Part shown: positions 32,086 through 43,440 of the stretch, piece after piece
How the letters are laid out: the number at the start of each line of letters is the position of its first letter
Position numbering within the stretch: position 1 is the first letter of the stretch
NCBI GenBank assembly: GCA_030068075.1
Contig: CM057836.1
Coordinates: forward strand, 73,321,788-73,385,787
Reading direction: 5' to 3'
DNA length: 64,000 nucleotides
Source of the DNA: Paguma larvata
Taxonomy: Eukaryota; Chordata; Mammalia; Carnivora; Viverridae
Notes under the pieces: model-generated
Databases searched by the model: none
Seen by the model: the letters and a program-made list of their open reading frames with translations, nothing else
What the model was told of the DNA's origin: nothing
Program-made: the position numbers and the translations under genes

Positions 32086-32830
32086 AGGGAGTGTTGTTAA
32101 TTTAGTTGGTCATAACTAAATAGTTTCTAATCTGGAGCAGGAGGCTGCTGGGAATATTGGACAGTTTAAAGGTTAATCACCATCGCCTGGTTACACAAGT
32201 GAGGCAGAACTAATTCCTCCAAAGGCAAATGGCTTGCAGTTTTATCAGCAGTGCAGATTAGAAGTGTTAATATACAGAACAGAATGGACGCTTAAGGGCC
32301 GGTTTTCCCCTTATCGGCAAACTTTGCAACAGAACTCAGCTCCCTCACAACCTCTGCACTTCTATAATAAGGCCCCTTATTTTGCCTCTCGAGCAGAACT
32401 ATCAAACAATCCTGTCCAAACCACTGCCACCAAAATCAGGGTATTACAGACCACGGCTAATTGGAAGATCACTATAATGAAGGAAAAGATAAAATACTTT
32501 GGCTGTTGGCCTAAAACGCGGATCAACACCACATAGGAAGCTATCTTTCTATGTCACATTCTGAGAGATTTACATAAACAATAAACTCAATCCAACGGCC
32601 CTCCCCGAATACATCTTTGTTTACAGTAAATGCAACCTACAGCCAGACTAGAGGAGGCAGGAGAGGTATTTTACATAGGCAATATGATTAGGCCAGCAGT
32701 TTTGCAGCTGTGCAGGGGAGCGGGGACTGTGTAGATTTCCTCTCTTGGAATCAGCAGGGAGAAAATGGTTTTTAATGTTCGCCACGCTTCCTATATCATA
32801 GATATTTAAATATTTGGACCACTCGATATG
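32086..32830. promoter_or_regulatory. repeat-free segment, possible conserved element
   Basis: GTTGTTAATTTAGTTGGTCA, AAGGTTAATCACCATCGCC, AACTAATTCCTCC and GATTAGAAGTGTTAATATAC contain repeated TTAAT cores (GTTAAT, GGTTAATCAC). No repeats. Same texture as 30620-31345; inferred regulatory. Confidence 0.33.
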
Positions 32831-33744
32831 CTAAAACGCCCGTACCAGCCGCACGAATGGACGACCATACTTCTGCTGGGGCTGCAGGTGCCCTTCTGGG
32901 GAGGGAGGGAGGAGGCAGGCCTGGCAGGGCAGGGGAGGCTGCCAGAGGCCGGGACCCCAGTGCTTTGGTGCGGTTTCCTTCGGTGACTGGAGGAGGGAGT
33001 GGATGCAAGTGGGAGAGGGTGGTGTTTTAAGAGAGCGAGATTAGAGACGACCCACCTCACTGAGCAGGGAATGAAAGGTTTCCTGGATGGGAAACACGAC
33101 CAAATATTCCAAACACGCAAGGAAGACACTTTTGGGACTGCGGGGGGTTGGGGTGGGGGCCTGGTGTGCGCCGAAAGCAGGTCCATCCAGGTGATAACGT
33201 TCTGGAGTCAAGTTCATCTTTTCCCCAGATGTACCCAGCACCCTGGATGGGTCCGGCCCCCAAGTATTCTTCACCGACTTTTCCACCCTGGCTGCCGGCT
33301 CTCTCCTGGACTCCAAATCTTGCCCGAGCCCTGAGGTGGTTGAAAAAGGGGGCAATAGGCTTCTGTAGTCCTGTTATCCAATATCCCATGCCTGGATGGT
33401 GCGAGCTCCTACCAGAAGGAGCCGTGTCTTTTGTCTGAGTGGCCCACGGCCCCTGGAGGAGGGTTCCCTTTAGGTATTTCGTAATTTATACCAACTCGCT
33501 AATGAGCTCAGTATAGCTATTGAACGTTGTGGGACATCCAGCCTGCCTACAGGGAACTAGCAAGCTCACGAGGGACGACCAGGACTATCACCTGAGGGCT
33601 GGTACGCTCCAGGAGACAAATGGCTATGGGATAAAAGGGAAAATGTGACATGGAAGTGTGGTTAGTGTCAACCACCTAGCGCTTTGGGAGTGGAGGAGGG
33701 TGAGGCATAGGTGGCTAAAGTGCTCAGGAGCCTTGAACTGGATC
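32831..33744. other. unassigned unique sequence
   Basis: Mixed GC. Frames on both strands at 32800-33440 show no recognised domain. No repeat assigned. Confidence 0.45.
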
Positions 33745-33935
33745 TGTCATTCATTCAGTGTTTCAGTCATTTGTTCACTCAACAAACACTTACTCTGCTC
33801 CTACCATGTGCCTCCCTATGTTCTAGACACCGGCCGTGCACAGGCGGGTAGAGCAGGGTTCTGCCATCGAGATGCTCCCAGCGGGAGGTGGGCAAGAGGG
33901 ACCGATACGTGACCAAAGGATCCCAACACACCGGG
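33745..33935 (-). mobile_element. L2 LINE 3' end
   Basis: CATTCATTCAGTGTTTC, CTCAACAAACACTTACTCTG, CTACCATGTGCCTCCCTATG and TTCTAGACACCGG are the reverse of the L2 3' end, with its CAACAAATATTTATTGAGC type start. Confidence 0.8.
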
Positions 33936-34744
33936 CCCTTGACACTCCCGGATTCAGCGTGTGAAACTTGGACTTCTGTTAGGAATCAGCGTTCGGGCCC
34001 ATGACATGCAGCTAGCTACGGAGGCCTGTGGCTGGAGGGACACACTTGGCTGAGGACAGTCCTTGGCCAACCAGCAGTTGAGCAAGCAGAGGAATGGGCC
34101 AGTGACCGAGGGGACCGTGAGGCCCAGGGAGGATTTTGAAAAGGTGGACAAATTCACAGCATGTTTCTGTGCTGATAAGACCCCTTCCGAGGAGAAAGGG
34201 AAAAAATGGTGGTGCAGGAGACGGAACACAACTATGGGAACAGCGTCCCCGATTCTGGGAGGAGGAGGAGGAATCCAGGGCACCGTGGGAGGGAGGGGGA
34301 ACAACTCATCCCGGTTTGCCCGCGACTTGCCTGTTGTCTGTACTGGAAGGCCCACCTCCCAGGAAAACCCTCATGAGGGTCCAAGCAAGCTGAGATGGTC
34401 GGTCACCCCAGAGGAGGGGTGAGGGAGCAGGGGACGCAGAGAAGGGGACGCAGATGTGGCTGGATTGGTTGATTGGTGACAGGAGAAAAAGGTGGTTCTC
34501 TTTTGATGCTTCTATTTTTTTTTTTCAGTGAAGTAAAGAGTATTGTATTAGCGGAGAGTAATGAGAGCCAGAGGAGGGGGCTGAAGGTTTGAGGAGCGAG
34601 GGGAAGGGGGAGAGTCTGGGGAAAGGTTAGGACTTCTAGACAGTCCTGAGTGCCCACTGAGTCCTGAGTCTGGCCATGTTCATCCGTCGAGGAGCAGGGA
34701 TCACGCACAAGGGGGTTTTGCATTTATCCGGAACATTCGATCCC
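33936..34744. other. unassigned unique sequence
   Basis: Purine-rich in places (34260-34300, 34560-34620). No gene or repeat assigned. Confidence 0.4.
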
Positions 34745-34775
34745 GGGTGAGGAAACTGAGGACTGACTTGACTGT

Positions 34776-34811
<36 letters not shown>

Positions 34812-34880
34812 GGATTTCATGCCAGAGCTGAGGCAGAGCCTGGTGAACCTGCCTCCCGCCTTAGTGCATTCTGTTTGCCA
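34745..34880 (-). mobile_element. possible MIR fragment interrupted by poly-T
   Basis: GGTGAGGAAACTGAGGACTG matches the reverse MIR core. A pure run of about 30 T (34780-34809) follows, then CAGAGCTGAGGCAGAGCCTG. The T run could be an insertion scar or a slippage expansion. Confidence 0.4.
34780..34809. repeat. poly-T tract, about 30 T
   Basis: The longest pure homopolymer in the window. Confidence 0.9.
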
Positions 34881-36053
34881 GCAATCAGCACTCAGGTCTC
34901 TCTGGCCCCTTGGCCATCGGTGTTTCCATCATCTTCAGAAAGGCTGTGCCCATGCCTGTAGGGCGCCGCGTGGGTGAGCTGACAGGCTGTGGGCAGCGGG
35001 GAGGAGAACGGCTCAAACGGGCCGTCCGGGGTCCGGGAATGTCCAATTGGCAGACAGAGACCACAGGCAGGAGCACCTCGGGGATGTGTCCCGGTTGATA
35101 GGAACAGCGATCTGCCGAGGGATTTAACCTCACGCGCCTGCGGAAGCATCCAGATATCTAATTACAGCATTTCATTCGTCAAACTGGAGCAGAGACGATG
35201 AGACAGCAGCTTGCCCCCTCTCTGCTGTATCCCGGCCCAGCCGCGCATCCCTTGGATTCTTTCTCTGAACTCTCTAGCACAGGCGGGGTCATTCCTTACA
35301 GCTCTTGTTGGGGAAAAGGGCTCAGAGGCCCCAACGGGCATCAGAAGAACAACCTTGGGCCAGAGGATTTTATGCTTTACCACAGGGGCGCCAGGGGAGT
35401 TGAACGGAACGCATGTAATAAGTCTACCGGTATTGACGGAGCCCCTTGGGTGTACATGAGTCTGTGCCGGGGGCCACAGGAGACCCGACGAAGAGCAGGC
35501 ATTCACAGCCTACCATACCAGGGGCTGGGAGGCCCAAGGAGGATGGTCTGGGTCTGTCGAGAACAGAGCACAAGAGAGAGGCCGGAAGCCACTTCACCTG
35601 GGCTGGGTGAGTCGTGGTCAAAAACCCAAGCGACAGCTTCCTATGTTTACCTGTGCATCTATTGTGCCCACAAGCACCGGTGATTTCAAACACTGATTTT
35701 TGTTCCTCTCCATCAGAGGTTTCCAAAGAGGCCAATGAAACTCTTAGCAATGGGCATGCAAAAGTAGTTCAATATTTTAAAAGTTGAAATCATGTATTTA
35801 GCCGCCATCGGCAGAGTAAGTCTCAAGTGTCTTTACCTTTGGTTCGAATAGAGAAACTCCACATGGCATTGCTTGGCGGTGAGAAGCTTGATGGGCGGTT
35901 CTGTGTCTCTAATCACCATGGGAAAGTAGTTACTTAAGACGCCATTTGTTTGATGGGGAGTACCTTTTAAAATATCATACTCGGGGGGTAATCTAATAAA
36001 AAGAAGGAGACAAAAAGTTAGGAAAGCGACGACCTGTCTATATGGCTTGTTGT
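34881..36053. other. unassigned unique sequence
   Basis: Mixed GC to about 35,690, then AT-richer. No repeat or gene assigned. This is the end of the SINE-free interval. Confidence 0.4.
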
Positions 36054-36068
36054 CTAAGCTATTTATTT

Positions 36069-36280
36069 TAATTTTTTAAACATTTATTTATTTTTGAGAG
36101 ACATAGAGACAGAGTATGAGCAGGGGAAGGGCAGAGAGAGAGCGGGATACAGAATCTAAAGCAGGCTCCAGGCTCTGAGCCGTCAGCACAGAGCCCGACG
36201 CGGGGCTCGAACCCACAGACTGCCAGATCATGAGCTGAGCCGAAGTCGGCCGCTTAACCAACTGAGCCACTCAGGTGCCC
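36069..36280 (-). mobile_element. SINEC_Fc-like SINE with perfect 15-bp TSD
   Basis: Reverse full-length copy. CTAAGCTATTTATTT occurs at 36054-36068 and 36281-36295 without mismatch. Confidence 0.96.
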
Positions 36281-36295
36281 CTAAGCTATTTATTT

Positions 36296-36699
36296 GGACC
36301 CAACGTTACAACTGGAAGTTTTGGTGCCATGTTCATGAAGCAAATTATTCCTCAGCGCTTTCACTTAAGTCAGGGCAATTTACGCACGAGCATCTGTTTC
36401 ATTTCCGGCTCAGACACGCCTGAGCTCCCTGACCACTCATCAGCTCAGCTGACCATCTGGGACCTAGAACTTGGCTTCCCACGCTGTGAGTGGCCACGGG
36501 TGCTCTTCCACTGGAGGTTGATGGTTACCTGGGCTCACCTGTGCACAGCGACGAATGCTTCCGGACCCTGCCTGGCGTTAGCTTCGCTCTCCTTGGCTGA
36601 ATGACCAGGTTTCGATCATTGCAGGCAAACTTGCCGAAAGTCAGAGAAAGTCCGCGCTTTCCTTCACCCGCTCCAGACTCTTGGAACTGAGCTTCCTCC
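36296..36699. other. unassigned unique sequence
   Basis: No repeat or gene recognised. Confidence 0.45.
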
Positions 36700-36910
36700 C
36701 TGATTCTTTCATCAGATATTTATTGAGTGACTATTAGATGCCAGGCACTGTGCTAGGCGCTATGGCTACAAAGATTAACAAGTACTTATCCTCTCTTTCC
36801 CCAAAGAGCTCTCACTGCTCCCACGTAAACAATGACATCACCGTCGTGGTAAAGGTTCTAAGACACAGAAAGGCTGTGGCATGCCTTCTGGAGAAAATAT
36901 GCGTATTAGA
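36700..36910 (-). mobile_element. L2 LINE 3' end
   Basis: CAGATATTTATTGAGTGACT, ATGCCAGGCACTGTGCTAGG and CGCTATGGCTACAAAGATTA give a clear match to the reverse L2 3' end. Confidence 0.85.
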
Positions 36911-38405
36911 GAAGCTTTGTTCAGGTAGGAGTTATCGTGCTGTTGGCCTTGGGTCCAAGGTTAATGAATCACCAATATATATACTGAATAAGGTATCTTT
37001 AAACAGAAACACATATAAAACAAGGTTATGCCCTGACCCATTCGTGAAAACGTGGCCAGGCGTTTGCAGGAAAGTAACCCGGTATTTCCCCTGGACGCGA
37101 TGGTTCGGTATTTGCTAATTCAGTGATCAGGTGACTTTACAGATCGTAAAGACTGCCAATAACAAGAATTGACTGTAAATAGGATAAGGGATTTGTAGAG
37201 TTAAAGGGAGGCCCCAGGCACTCCGGAGCTGGAGTCGGGAAGTGGTCTGGCAATACCTACCCCTTTCAATAAAGACTCCAGTTGTGTGTGGCTTTTGGAA
37301 ACACTTACGAAGACATTCTTTATTGATATTTTTTTTTTTGGAAAGCTGTTATTTTCCTGTCTTTAAAGGAAAGGCCCAGGATCTTGGCCCATCCCCAGTT
37401 CTGGTTCCAGGACCCTTCTGGGCGAGTCTCTGTCCGGGATTTCCGGAACTAGAGTCCTGCTCCGACTCGGCCGTTTCCCTCTCCCTTCCTGCCCGTTTTT
37501 GTTTCTCAGCCCAGGGACCCAGTTCTCTGCCTGGTCTCTGTTCAGATGCCAACTGCTTGACTGCCCACGCTTCCACGGGTAAGCTGCCCCTGATTTCACG
37601 TTCCCCCAGGTGCTCGTTCCACTCAACGGGGCATCTCCACGGGCAGACTCTAGCCCTCTCAAACTGCCCCATCCTGCCACCATGGCCTGGGTCACAGGTT
37701 GGATCAGAGCTCATTGGCTGCAAGGAACATCAACTTTACTTAAAGAAAAGGGTGCTTGCCAAAAGGTGTGGAAGCATCTTCTAGAAATCAAGTAAATTCA
37801 GGCCTCTTGGGAACTGAAGCTGGCAGCAATGAGAAGGCACGGGCAGCCAGAAAGATTCCCGGTCCCCTCTGGCTTGCTTTCTGTCTCTATGCATCTGTCT
37901 TTCCTTCTTTCCATTCTCCTGCCCTTCTTTCTCCCTTTTTCTCACCCCTGGTTTCCCTCTCCTGCTCGGTCTTACTCTCTTTGCAGACCATTTTGCTCTG
38001 CTCCCTCTGACCACTCCTCCCCTCCAATTCTGGCTCGCACAAAGCTTGACTTGGCCCTGCCGTTAATTCCAGAGCCCACTCTACATGGTTACCTCCCATG
38101 CCTGCTCCCAAATACAATTAGTTTGCATCGGGAAGGGAGAATCTGACTGGCTGAGCTCCCTAGCTTAGGCAGGCTCCCCTTACATCAGATGCCCACCCCT
38201 GACTCACTCGCCTGCAGCTGGAGGGGGAGGAGAACATAAGACAAGTCAAGGCCATTTACACCCTGCTCCTTTTTAGAGGGTAGGCAGTCCTGTGGGCAGA
38301 ACTCAGTTCCCAGAAAAGGGGACAGAACCCCAAAATATGTTACCTATAGTTATTTCATCACTCAGGCCATATTCTGACGTATGAGGAAATGCTCCGGTGG
38401 GTGTT
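36911..38405. other. unassigned unique sequence
   Basis: AT-leaning to 37,330, then GC-moderate and pyrimidine-rich at 37,880-38,000. Frames at 37242-37784 and on the opposite strand show no domain. No gene supported. Confidence 0.4.
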
Positions 38406-38420
38406 AGAAATTCTTATTTA

Positions 38421-38643
38421 GGGGAGCCTGGGTGACTCAGTCGGTTAGGGCGGCCGACTTCAGCTCAGGTCATGATCTCACGGTCTGTGAGTTCGAGCCC
38501 CGCGTCGGGCTCTGTGCTGATGGCTCAGAGCCTGGAGCCTGCTTCAGGTTCTGCTTCTGCCTCTCTCTCTCTCTGCCCTTCCCCTGCTCACGCTCTGTCT
38601 CTCAAAATAAATAAACGTTAAAAAAAATTATTAAAAAAAAAAA
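38421..38643 (+). mobile_element. SINEC_Fc-like SINE with perfect 15-bp TSD
   Basis: Forward copy with a long A-rich tail interrupted by TTATT. AGAAATTCTTATTTA occurs at 38406-38420 and 38644-38658 without mismatch. Confidence 0.96.
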
Positions 38644-38658
38644 AGAAATTCTTATTTA

Positions 38659-39694
38659 ATCTTCCATATGGCCTCCTCGTCGAATGGAGAGAGTTGGCGA
38701 GTCATTTATGAAACTTAATCTTGTGGTTTAGGACCGTGTTCTGGGGACAGAAATTCAGCCCTCTGGTTCAACCTCTCTTCTGCAGTCTGACCTCCTCACT
38801 GTCTTTCATCAGTACTTTAGGAAGGCAGACAGAACTCTCAACCAAAGACCACTGTCTCCTTCAGGGAAGCCTCAAGTGGGCTGAGGGTTTCCCAGGAGCG
38901 GTTTCGGAGCCCTGTTGCACAGCAGGGTCAAGGTAGGGAGATGGACGGACAAGGCTGTGCTCATCTACAGGTAGCAAGAGGACTTTCTGAAGGTGATCCA
39001 AGGGAAGGCACGTGAATCTCAGAGATCAGAGATGATCTGGACTCAAGGTAGGGATGAACGAGGTCATGGTTCAAGGCCAGCCTTCGGTTCTAACTTCCTA
39101 TCGGGAACTGCCTTGTTGGGGAGGAAAGAAACTTCTCCCCTGCCCCCTGCCGCCATGTTCCTGCCTCTCTCTGTGGAGGGGACAGATCTTCGCACAGTCC
39201 TCTTTCCCGCCCCGCTGTGTGTTGGGGCAACATTCACACTCCCCTTTATAGATTCTGTCCCCAGGGGAGGAGGGAGAATTTAGAGCCTAATGGTCACTGT
39301 ACATAAAAAATTCATGAACGCTTTGCCCACTTCCTCTTTTACTTCCTGTTCCGCATCAACATGGCGCCAGGGTCTCGTAACCCAGCCGGCTTATCAGTTG
39401 GGACAATGGAGACATTGACACTTTCACTCTTTTGTCCTGCTATTTTATCTACAAATATGCTTCCAATCGGCCTTTCCCAGCACTGCACCCTTAGATTCCG
39501 GGGCTAAACGAGGCAGATTTGGGAAAGTGAACAGTCACCCCTTTGCCCTGAAGCCCGAGCCATCTTCTTTAGCCCTGCTGTATTCAGAGCCCTGCTTTGG
39601 GGTTATCCAGTATTGGTCCAGAGACTCCCTAACGCTGAATTTTGTTTCACGATTGGCCACTGATCTTTGACCTGCTACTCAATCCATCAGAATC
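38659..39694. other. unassigned unique sequence
   Basis: No gene or repeat assigned. A YY1-like CAACATGGCGCC stands at 39357-39368 but lacks any promoter context. Confidence 0.4.
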
Positions 39695-39950
39695 TCCAAG
39701 AAGGTCAGACAGACAAAGACAAATACCGTATGATCTCACTTACATGTAGAGAGTAAATCCTAAAAATTCTCATCACACATACACGTGCACACACACAGTA
39801 ACTATGTGAGGCGATGGATGTTACCTAAACTTACCGTGGTGATCATTTTGCAATATACACAAATATCAAATCATCATGGTGTCCACCTGAAACTAAACCA
39901 ATGTTACGTGTCGATTATATCTCAATAAAATTGGGAGAGAAAAAAAAATC
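39695..39950 (+). mobile_element. L1 LINE 3' end, internally deleted
   Basis: GACAAAGACAAATACCGTAT, GATCTCACTTACATGTAGAG, then a jump to TAAAAATTCTCATCACACAT, GATGGATGTTACCTAAACTT, GTCCACCTGAAACTAAACCA and an AATAAAATT tail. It matches the same L1 3' UTR type as 24964-25826 with the middle missing. Confidence 0.85.
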
Positions 39951-40174
39951 TTGGAAAAGGGAAGAGGCATTTACTCCAATATGCTTAGGAGACCCGGAAT
40001 CTAAAAGTAACTTAATTTGTTTCACCAATGAATTTATCCTTCATGCTACCTAAATTTCCATAAGGAAAAAGATGGGATGCCTTAGAGACTTCTGTCTTCA
40101 TTCTTCTGGGATGGAGGAATGAGAAAGCTAAGAGACAAACGCTGGGGTAAAAGGGTTTTGTTCTTGTGATTAAA

Positions 40175-40397
40175 TTTTTTAAAAATGTTTTTAACATTTA
40201 TTTATTATTGAGAGACAGAGAGAGACAGAGGATGAGCGTGGGAGGGGCAGAGAGAGGGGGAGACACAGAATCCGAAGCAGGCTCCAGACTCTGAGCCATC
40301 AGCACAGAGCCCGACGCAGGGCTTGAACTCACAAACCACGAGATCATGACCTGAGCCGATGCTGGACGCTCAACCAGCTGAGCCACCCAGGCTCCCC
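40175..40397 (-). mobile_element. SINEC_Fc-like SINE with TSD
   Basis: Reverse copy. TGTGATTAAA at 40165-40174 and 40398-40407 is the duplication. Tail contains an extra TTTTTAAAAATG stretch. Confidence 0.93.
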
Positions 40398-40407
40398 TGT
40401 GATTAAA

Positions 40408-41217
40408 ATGTTTTTAAATGTTTGTTGACTTCATCAGAAGATTTCTCTGCTGTGACAGGCAGACACATTTGGGTTATGTAGTTTATTCTCTCTTACCCAC
40501 CTGCTGTCCTCACATTACCTCTGAAGGCAGCGGGCCGAGTGATTTCAGAGCCCCCTCCGCTCCTGAGGAGGTTAGCAGTGTCCCCCGCCCCGCCCCAATC
40601 TGCGGGGTCCAAGCAGACTTGAGTCTCCGCGGGGAAGGCGGTTGATTTATGGGAGATGGACCTGCAATCGGCTTCTTTCTCGCTTCCAAGGCTCTCCACC
40701 CACTCCCGTTTGGTTTCTTATTCACTAATCCCCCACCTCCTCGCACTCGCCTGATCCGATTACTCTTACATATAATACGCGCTGTGTCCCTTTATGTAGT
40801 GCTGACTACTCAGGTGATAATATGTGCCCCCGCACCTTGTGCCAGGAGATGTGGAGGGACTGATATGGGTCCTTCTCTCCACCCCGGGGACACCAGGAGA
40901 AAGAGACGTGACAATAGGGGAGAGGCTCACCAGGGGAAGGAGGCTTCTCATCTTTTGGTTCTTCATTCTAGAGAAGTTTTAAAAGGTTCTGCATCTTCAG
41001 AAAACTTGGAGCATCGGCGGCATCTCTGGGGGCTCCGTTCTTCTGTAGGATAATGTGGAGGTTTCGCCAAAGGGACCTGCCTTGTCTGTAGGACGTGCAC
41101 ACTTCACCTAGGTGTCCGAGAGCGTGACCAGGGTCAGGGAAAGAGTAAAGAGGGGAGAAGCTACAAACTTAAAAGAAGTTTCTGTCACCTTGCAACGGTT
41201 ATTTCCAGCGTTCACGA
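40408..41217. other. unassigned unique sequence
   Basis: GC-moderate, no repeat assigned. Frames at 40649-41053 and its complement have no domain. Confidence 0.4.
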
Positions 41218-41762
41218 AAACAAGAGTTCTGAAGGTGTGGTTTGGAGGTCCCTGGGGTCCCCGAGATCCCTTCAGGGGACCCCGAGGTCAAAATTACTTG
41301 CAAAAAAATATCAAGACATTCCTTGCCTTTCCCCCTCCCGTTCTCTCACAGGGCACATCGGTGCTTTCCAGAATCTACACAGTGTGCAATCTCACAAAAG
41401 ACCGAAGGCAGAAGCAGATACAAGAATCCAGTTGTCCTCTCGAAGCCAGACGCTAAAAGGATTTGCAAAAAATGCAAAACAACGTTACCCTTTCTCATTG
41501 ACTTTTTTTGCTTTGAAAGATATAGCTGTTTTTCATAAAAATATGCTATACGTGCTAACACGTAATGGGCTTATCATGGTGACTTCAAAAGTAAGTTAAT
41601 AAATATTTTAAGCAGTGCTAAGTTTTCATGTCTAACGCAGTTCACAGCAACGGCTGTAACCCACATAAACGAAACTTCTTTGGGGTCCCCAATAATTTTT
41701 AAGGCCGAAAAGAGGTGCCAGAAAGACCAAAAGGTTTCAGAATCTTTCTGCCAGAACATCAG
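41218..41762 (-). mobile_element. hAT-type DNA transposon, nonautonomous (Arthur-like, name uncertain)
   Basis: GGTGTGGTTTGGAGGTCCCTG, GGGGTCCCCGAGATCCCTTCA, TCACAAAAGACCGAAGGCAG, TTTTTCATAAAAATATGCTA, AACCCACATAAACGAAACTT and TTTGGGGTCCCCAATAATTT match a common mammalian hAT element in order. Its ends, AGTTCTGAAGGTGTG and the reverse-like GGTTTCAGAATCTTTCTG, are eroded terminal inverted repeats. No transposase frame; family label is from memory. Confidence 0.75.
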
Positions 41763-42540
41763 AATTAGTTGCTTGCCTGGTAGTCGGCACCCCTTCCCTC
41801 CCTACACACCCCCAGTTTCCATCTCTCTTTTACTCTGGGAGCCTGTGACTGTGAATTTTGGGACTGCTCTTCGCTTTGGATAATTCACAAAGTGTGGCTC
41901 CCAGTGGCCCCCAGGGGGGGCATGCTAATGAGGACAGACCTCATGTGTGAGGAAGGGAGCTTAGCAAGGGTCCCCGGGCACTTCCCCTCCCCCTGCCCCC
42001 TGCAATGGCCAGCGGGCCTTATCCCTCTCCCCCCACTTTGTAGAAGCCCACGAGTCTCTCTTATCACCTCAGAAATTACTTCCCTCATTCCCCACAACTT
42101 GACCAATCCAACAAGCAGCCCTGCTCAGCTCGCAAGCCCTTTCCCCACAGCCAGAGCCTGAGAGAGCGCTCCTCAAGGCCCGCCCTTTCAGGATTAGCTG
42201 AGCCCCAATGTTCCCTCTCCCTCGGAGATGCCAGGGGGAGCAGGGGGAGCGAGGAAGAAGGGCACGTCCTCTCCAGAAGGGCTGGGGGGCCTGGCACTGT
42301 CACCGCTAAACCGGCACAGACCGATACCCGGACCACAGAATTCTCCAGAAGCATCTGACACGGGAAATGCACCCGGAAGGCCCAGCCCGACGGAGGACAC
42401 GTGCCGGCTGCTGTTGGAACAGCTAGAGGCTCAGGGGCCGATCAGTGAAGGCATTTTGAGCACGGGAAGGTCACGTCACAAAGGAACAAAGATTGGTCTG
42501 GAGGATCCAGGGCAGGGGAAGAATTCAAGGGCGGAAAGGC
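41763..42540. other. unassigned unique sequence upstream of the CpG island
   Basis: GC-moderate, C-rich in parts. No repeat recognised. CpG becomes frequent from about 42,290. Confidence 0.45.
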
Positions 42541-43084
42541 CGCCACCACCGACGTAAATAATAACACCCACTCTCGCGGTTCGCGCCAGCGCCCCGATGT
42601 ATTTCCCGACGGCAGCCCAGGGAAGCGAGTGCATTGTTCGTATTCTCCCCCCTTGGCCGCCGAGGCAGCGGAAGCTCCGCAAGTTGAAGTCACGTCTATC
42701 TACTGACAGGTGGGCCTCGATTCTGGCTCCAGAAGCCTTGCCCCGGAGCCCTGGCCGTTTAGGGAGTGAGCCGTCGGGAGAGGCCTCGCCAGGCGGCCGG
42801 TTCTCTCGGCGAATTATCGCCCTCGGGAAAGGGGACAGAGGCGCCCTTCTGCAAGCCACGCGAACCGACGGTAGATGCTCTGCTTCGCACTTCGTGGGGC
42901 TGCGGAGACGCCGTTTCTCAGGCGGAGCACCCAGGGGACACACCAGGAAGTGTGGGCAGGCCGGGCAAACATGCTCGAATGCTTTCCTGGCAGGTCGGGG
43001 GCGGCCTGGATATCTGGTTACGCCTGCCTTCAACATTTTTCAGGCTAGGCCGTCGGGCACGCCGCCTGGAGTGGACCCTGGGCG

Positions 43085-43124
<40 letters not shown>

Positions 43125-43440
43125 GGAGCCAATTCCAAACGCTTTCAGAGGAGACACCTGGCAGAGCAGCAGGTCCCCCTGGGCGGTGAGGCGGGATGGC
43201 TGTCTAGAGAGGTGTCCCCAGTGTCCGCAGCTTCCGTAAGGGGACGGCCAAGCCCGCTCCCAGCTGGCCGCTGCTGCCCCACAAGGAGAAGAAGACACCG
43301 ACGGTGCTGCCGGGCACCCACCAGGGGCACAATCCCCGCCTCACCTCCCCGTAGTTGTCGCGGGCTCTGCCAAGGGCATGAAGCGTTTGCATTTCTTGGC
43401 TTGAAGGACACGCGACCCCTTTGACTCCTCCGGGGGGCTT
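42541..43440. promoter_or_regulatory. CpG island, candidate promoter
   Basis: By hand count about 41 CpG fall in 42541-42925, roughly what base composition predicts without depletion. About 29 more follow in 42926-43440 (ratio near 0.6). Outside such islands mammalian DNA is depleted of CpG. No SINE lies in the island, so the CpGs are not repeat-borne. CACAGGTGGGC-type donor-like text (ACAGGTGGGC) occurs near 42,707. Frames on both strands (42597-43424 +, 42476-43036 -) stay open mainly through GC-richness and have no recognised domain. The likely role is a promoter, perhaps of a noncoding RNA. Confidence 0.6.
43087..43122 (+). repeat. (TG)n microsatellite
   Basis: About 18 TG units inside the CpG-rich block. 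It makes an artificial CVCV stretch in open frames. Confidence 0.95.

Noticed and set aside
28596..33744. Assigning the block to a named developmental locus
   Set aside because: The texture suggests such a locus, but no exon or remembered sequence allows a reliable name without an alignment search.
42597..43424. 275-residue forward frame in the CpG island as a gene
   Set aside because: It contains a Cys-Val run from the TG microsatellite, has no recognised domain, and open frames exist on both strands, as expected in GC-rich DNA.
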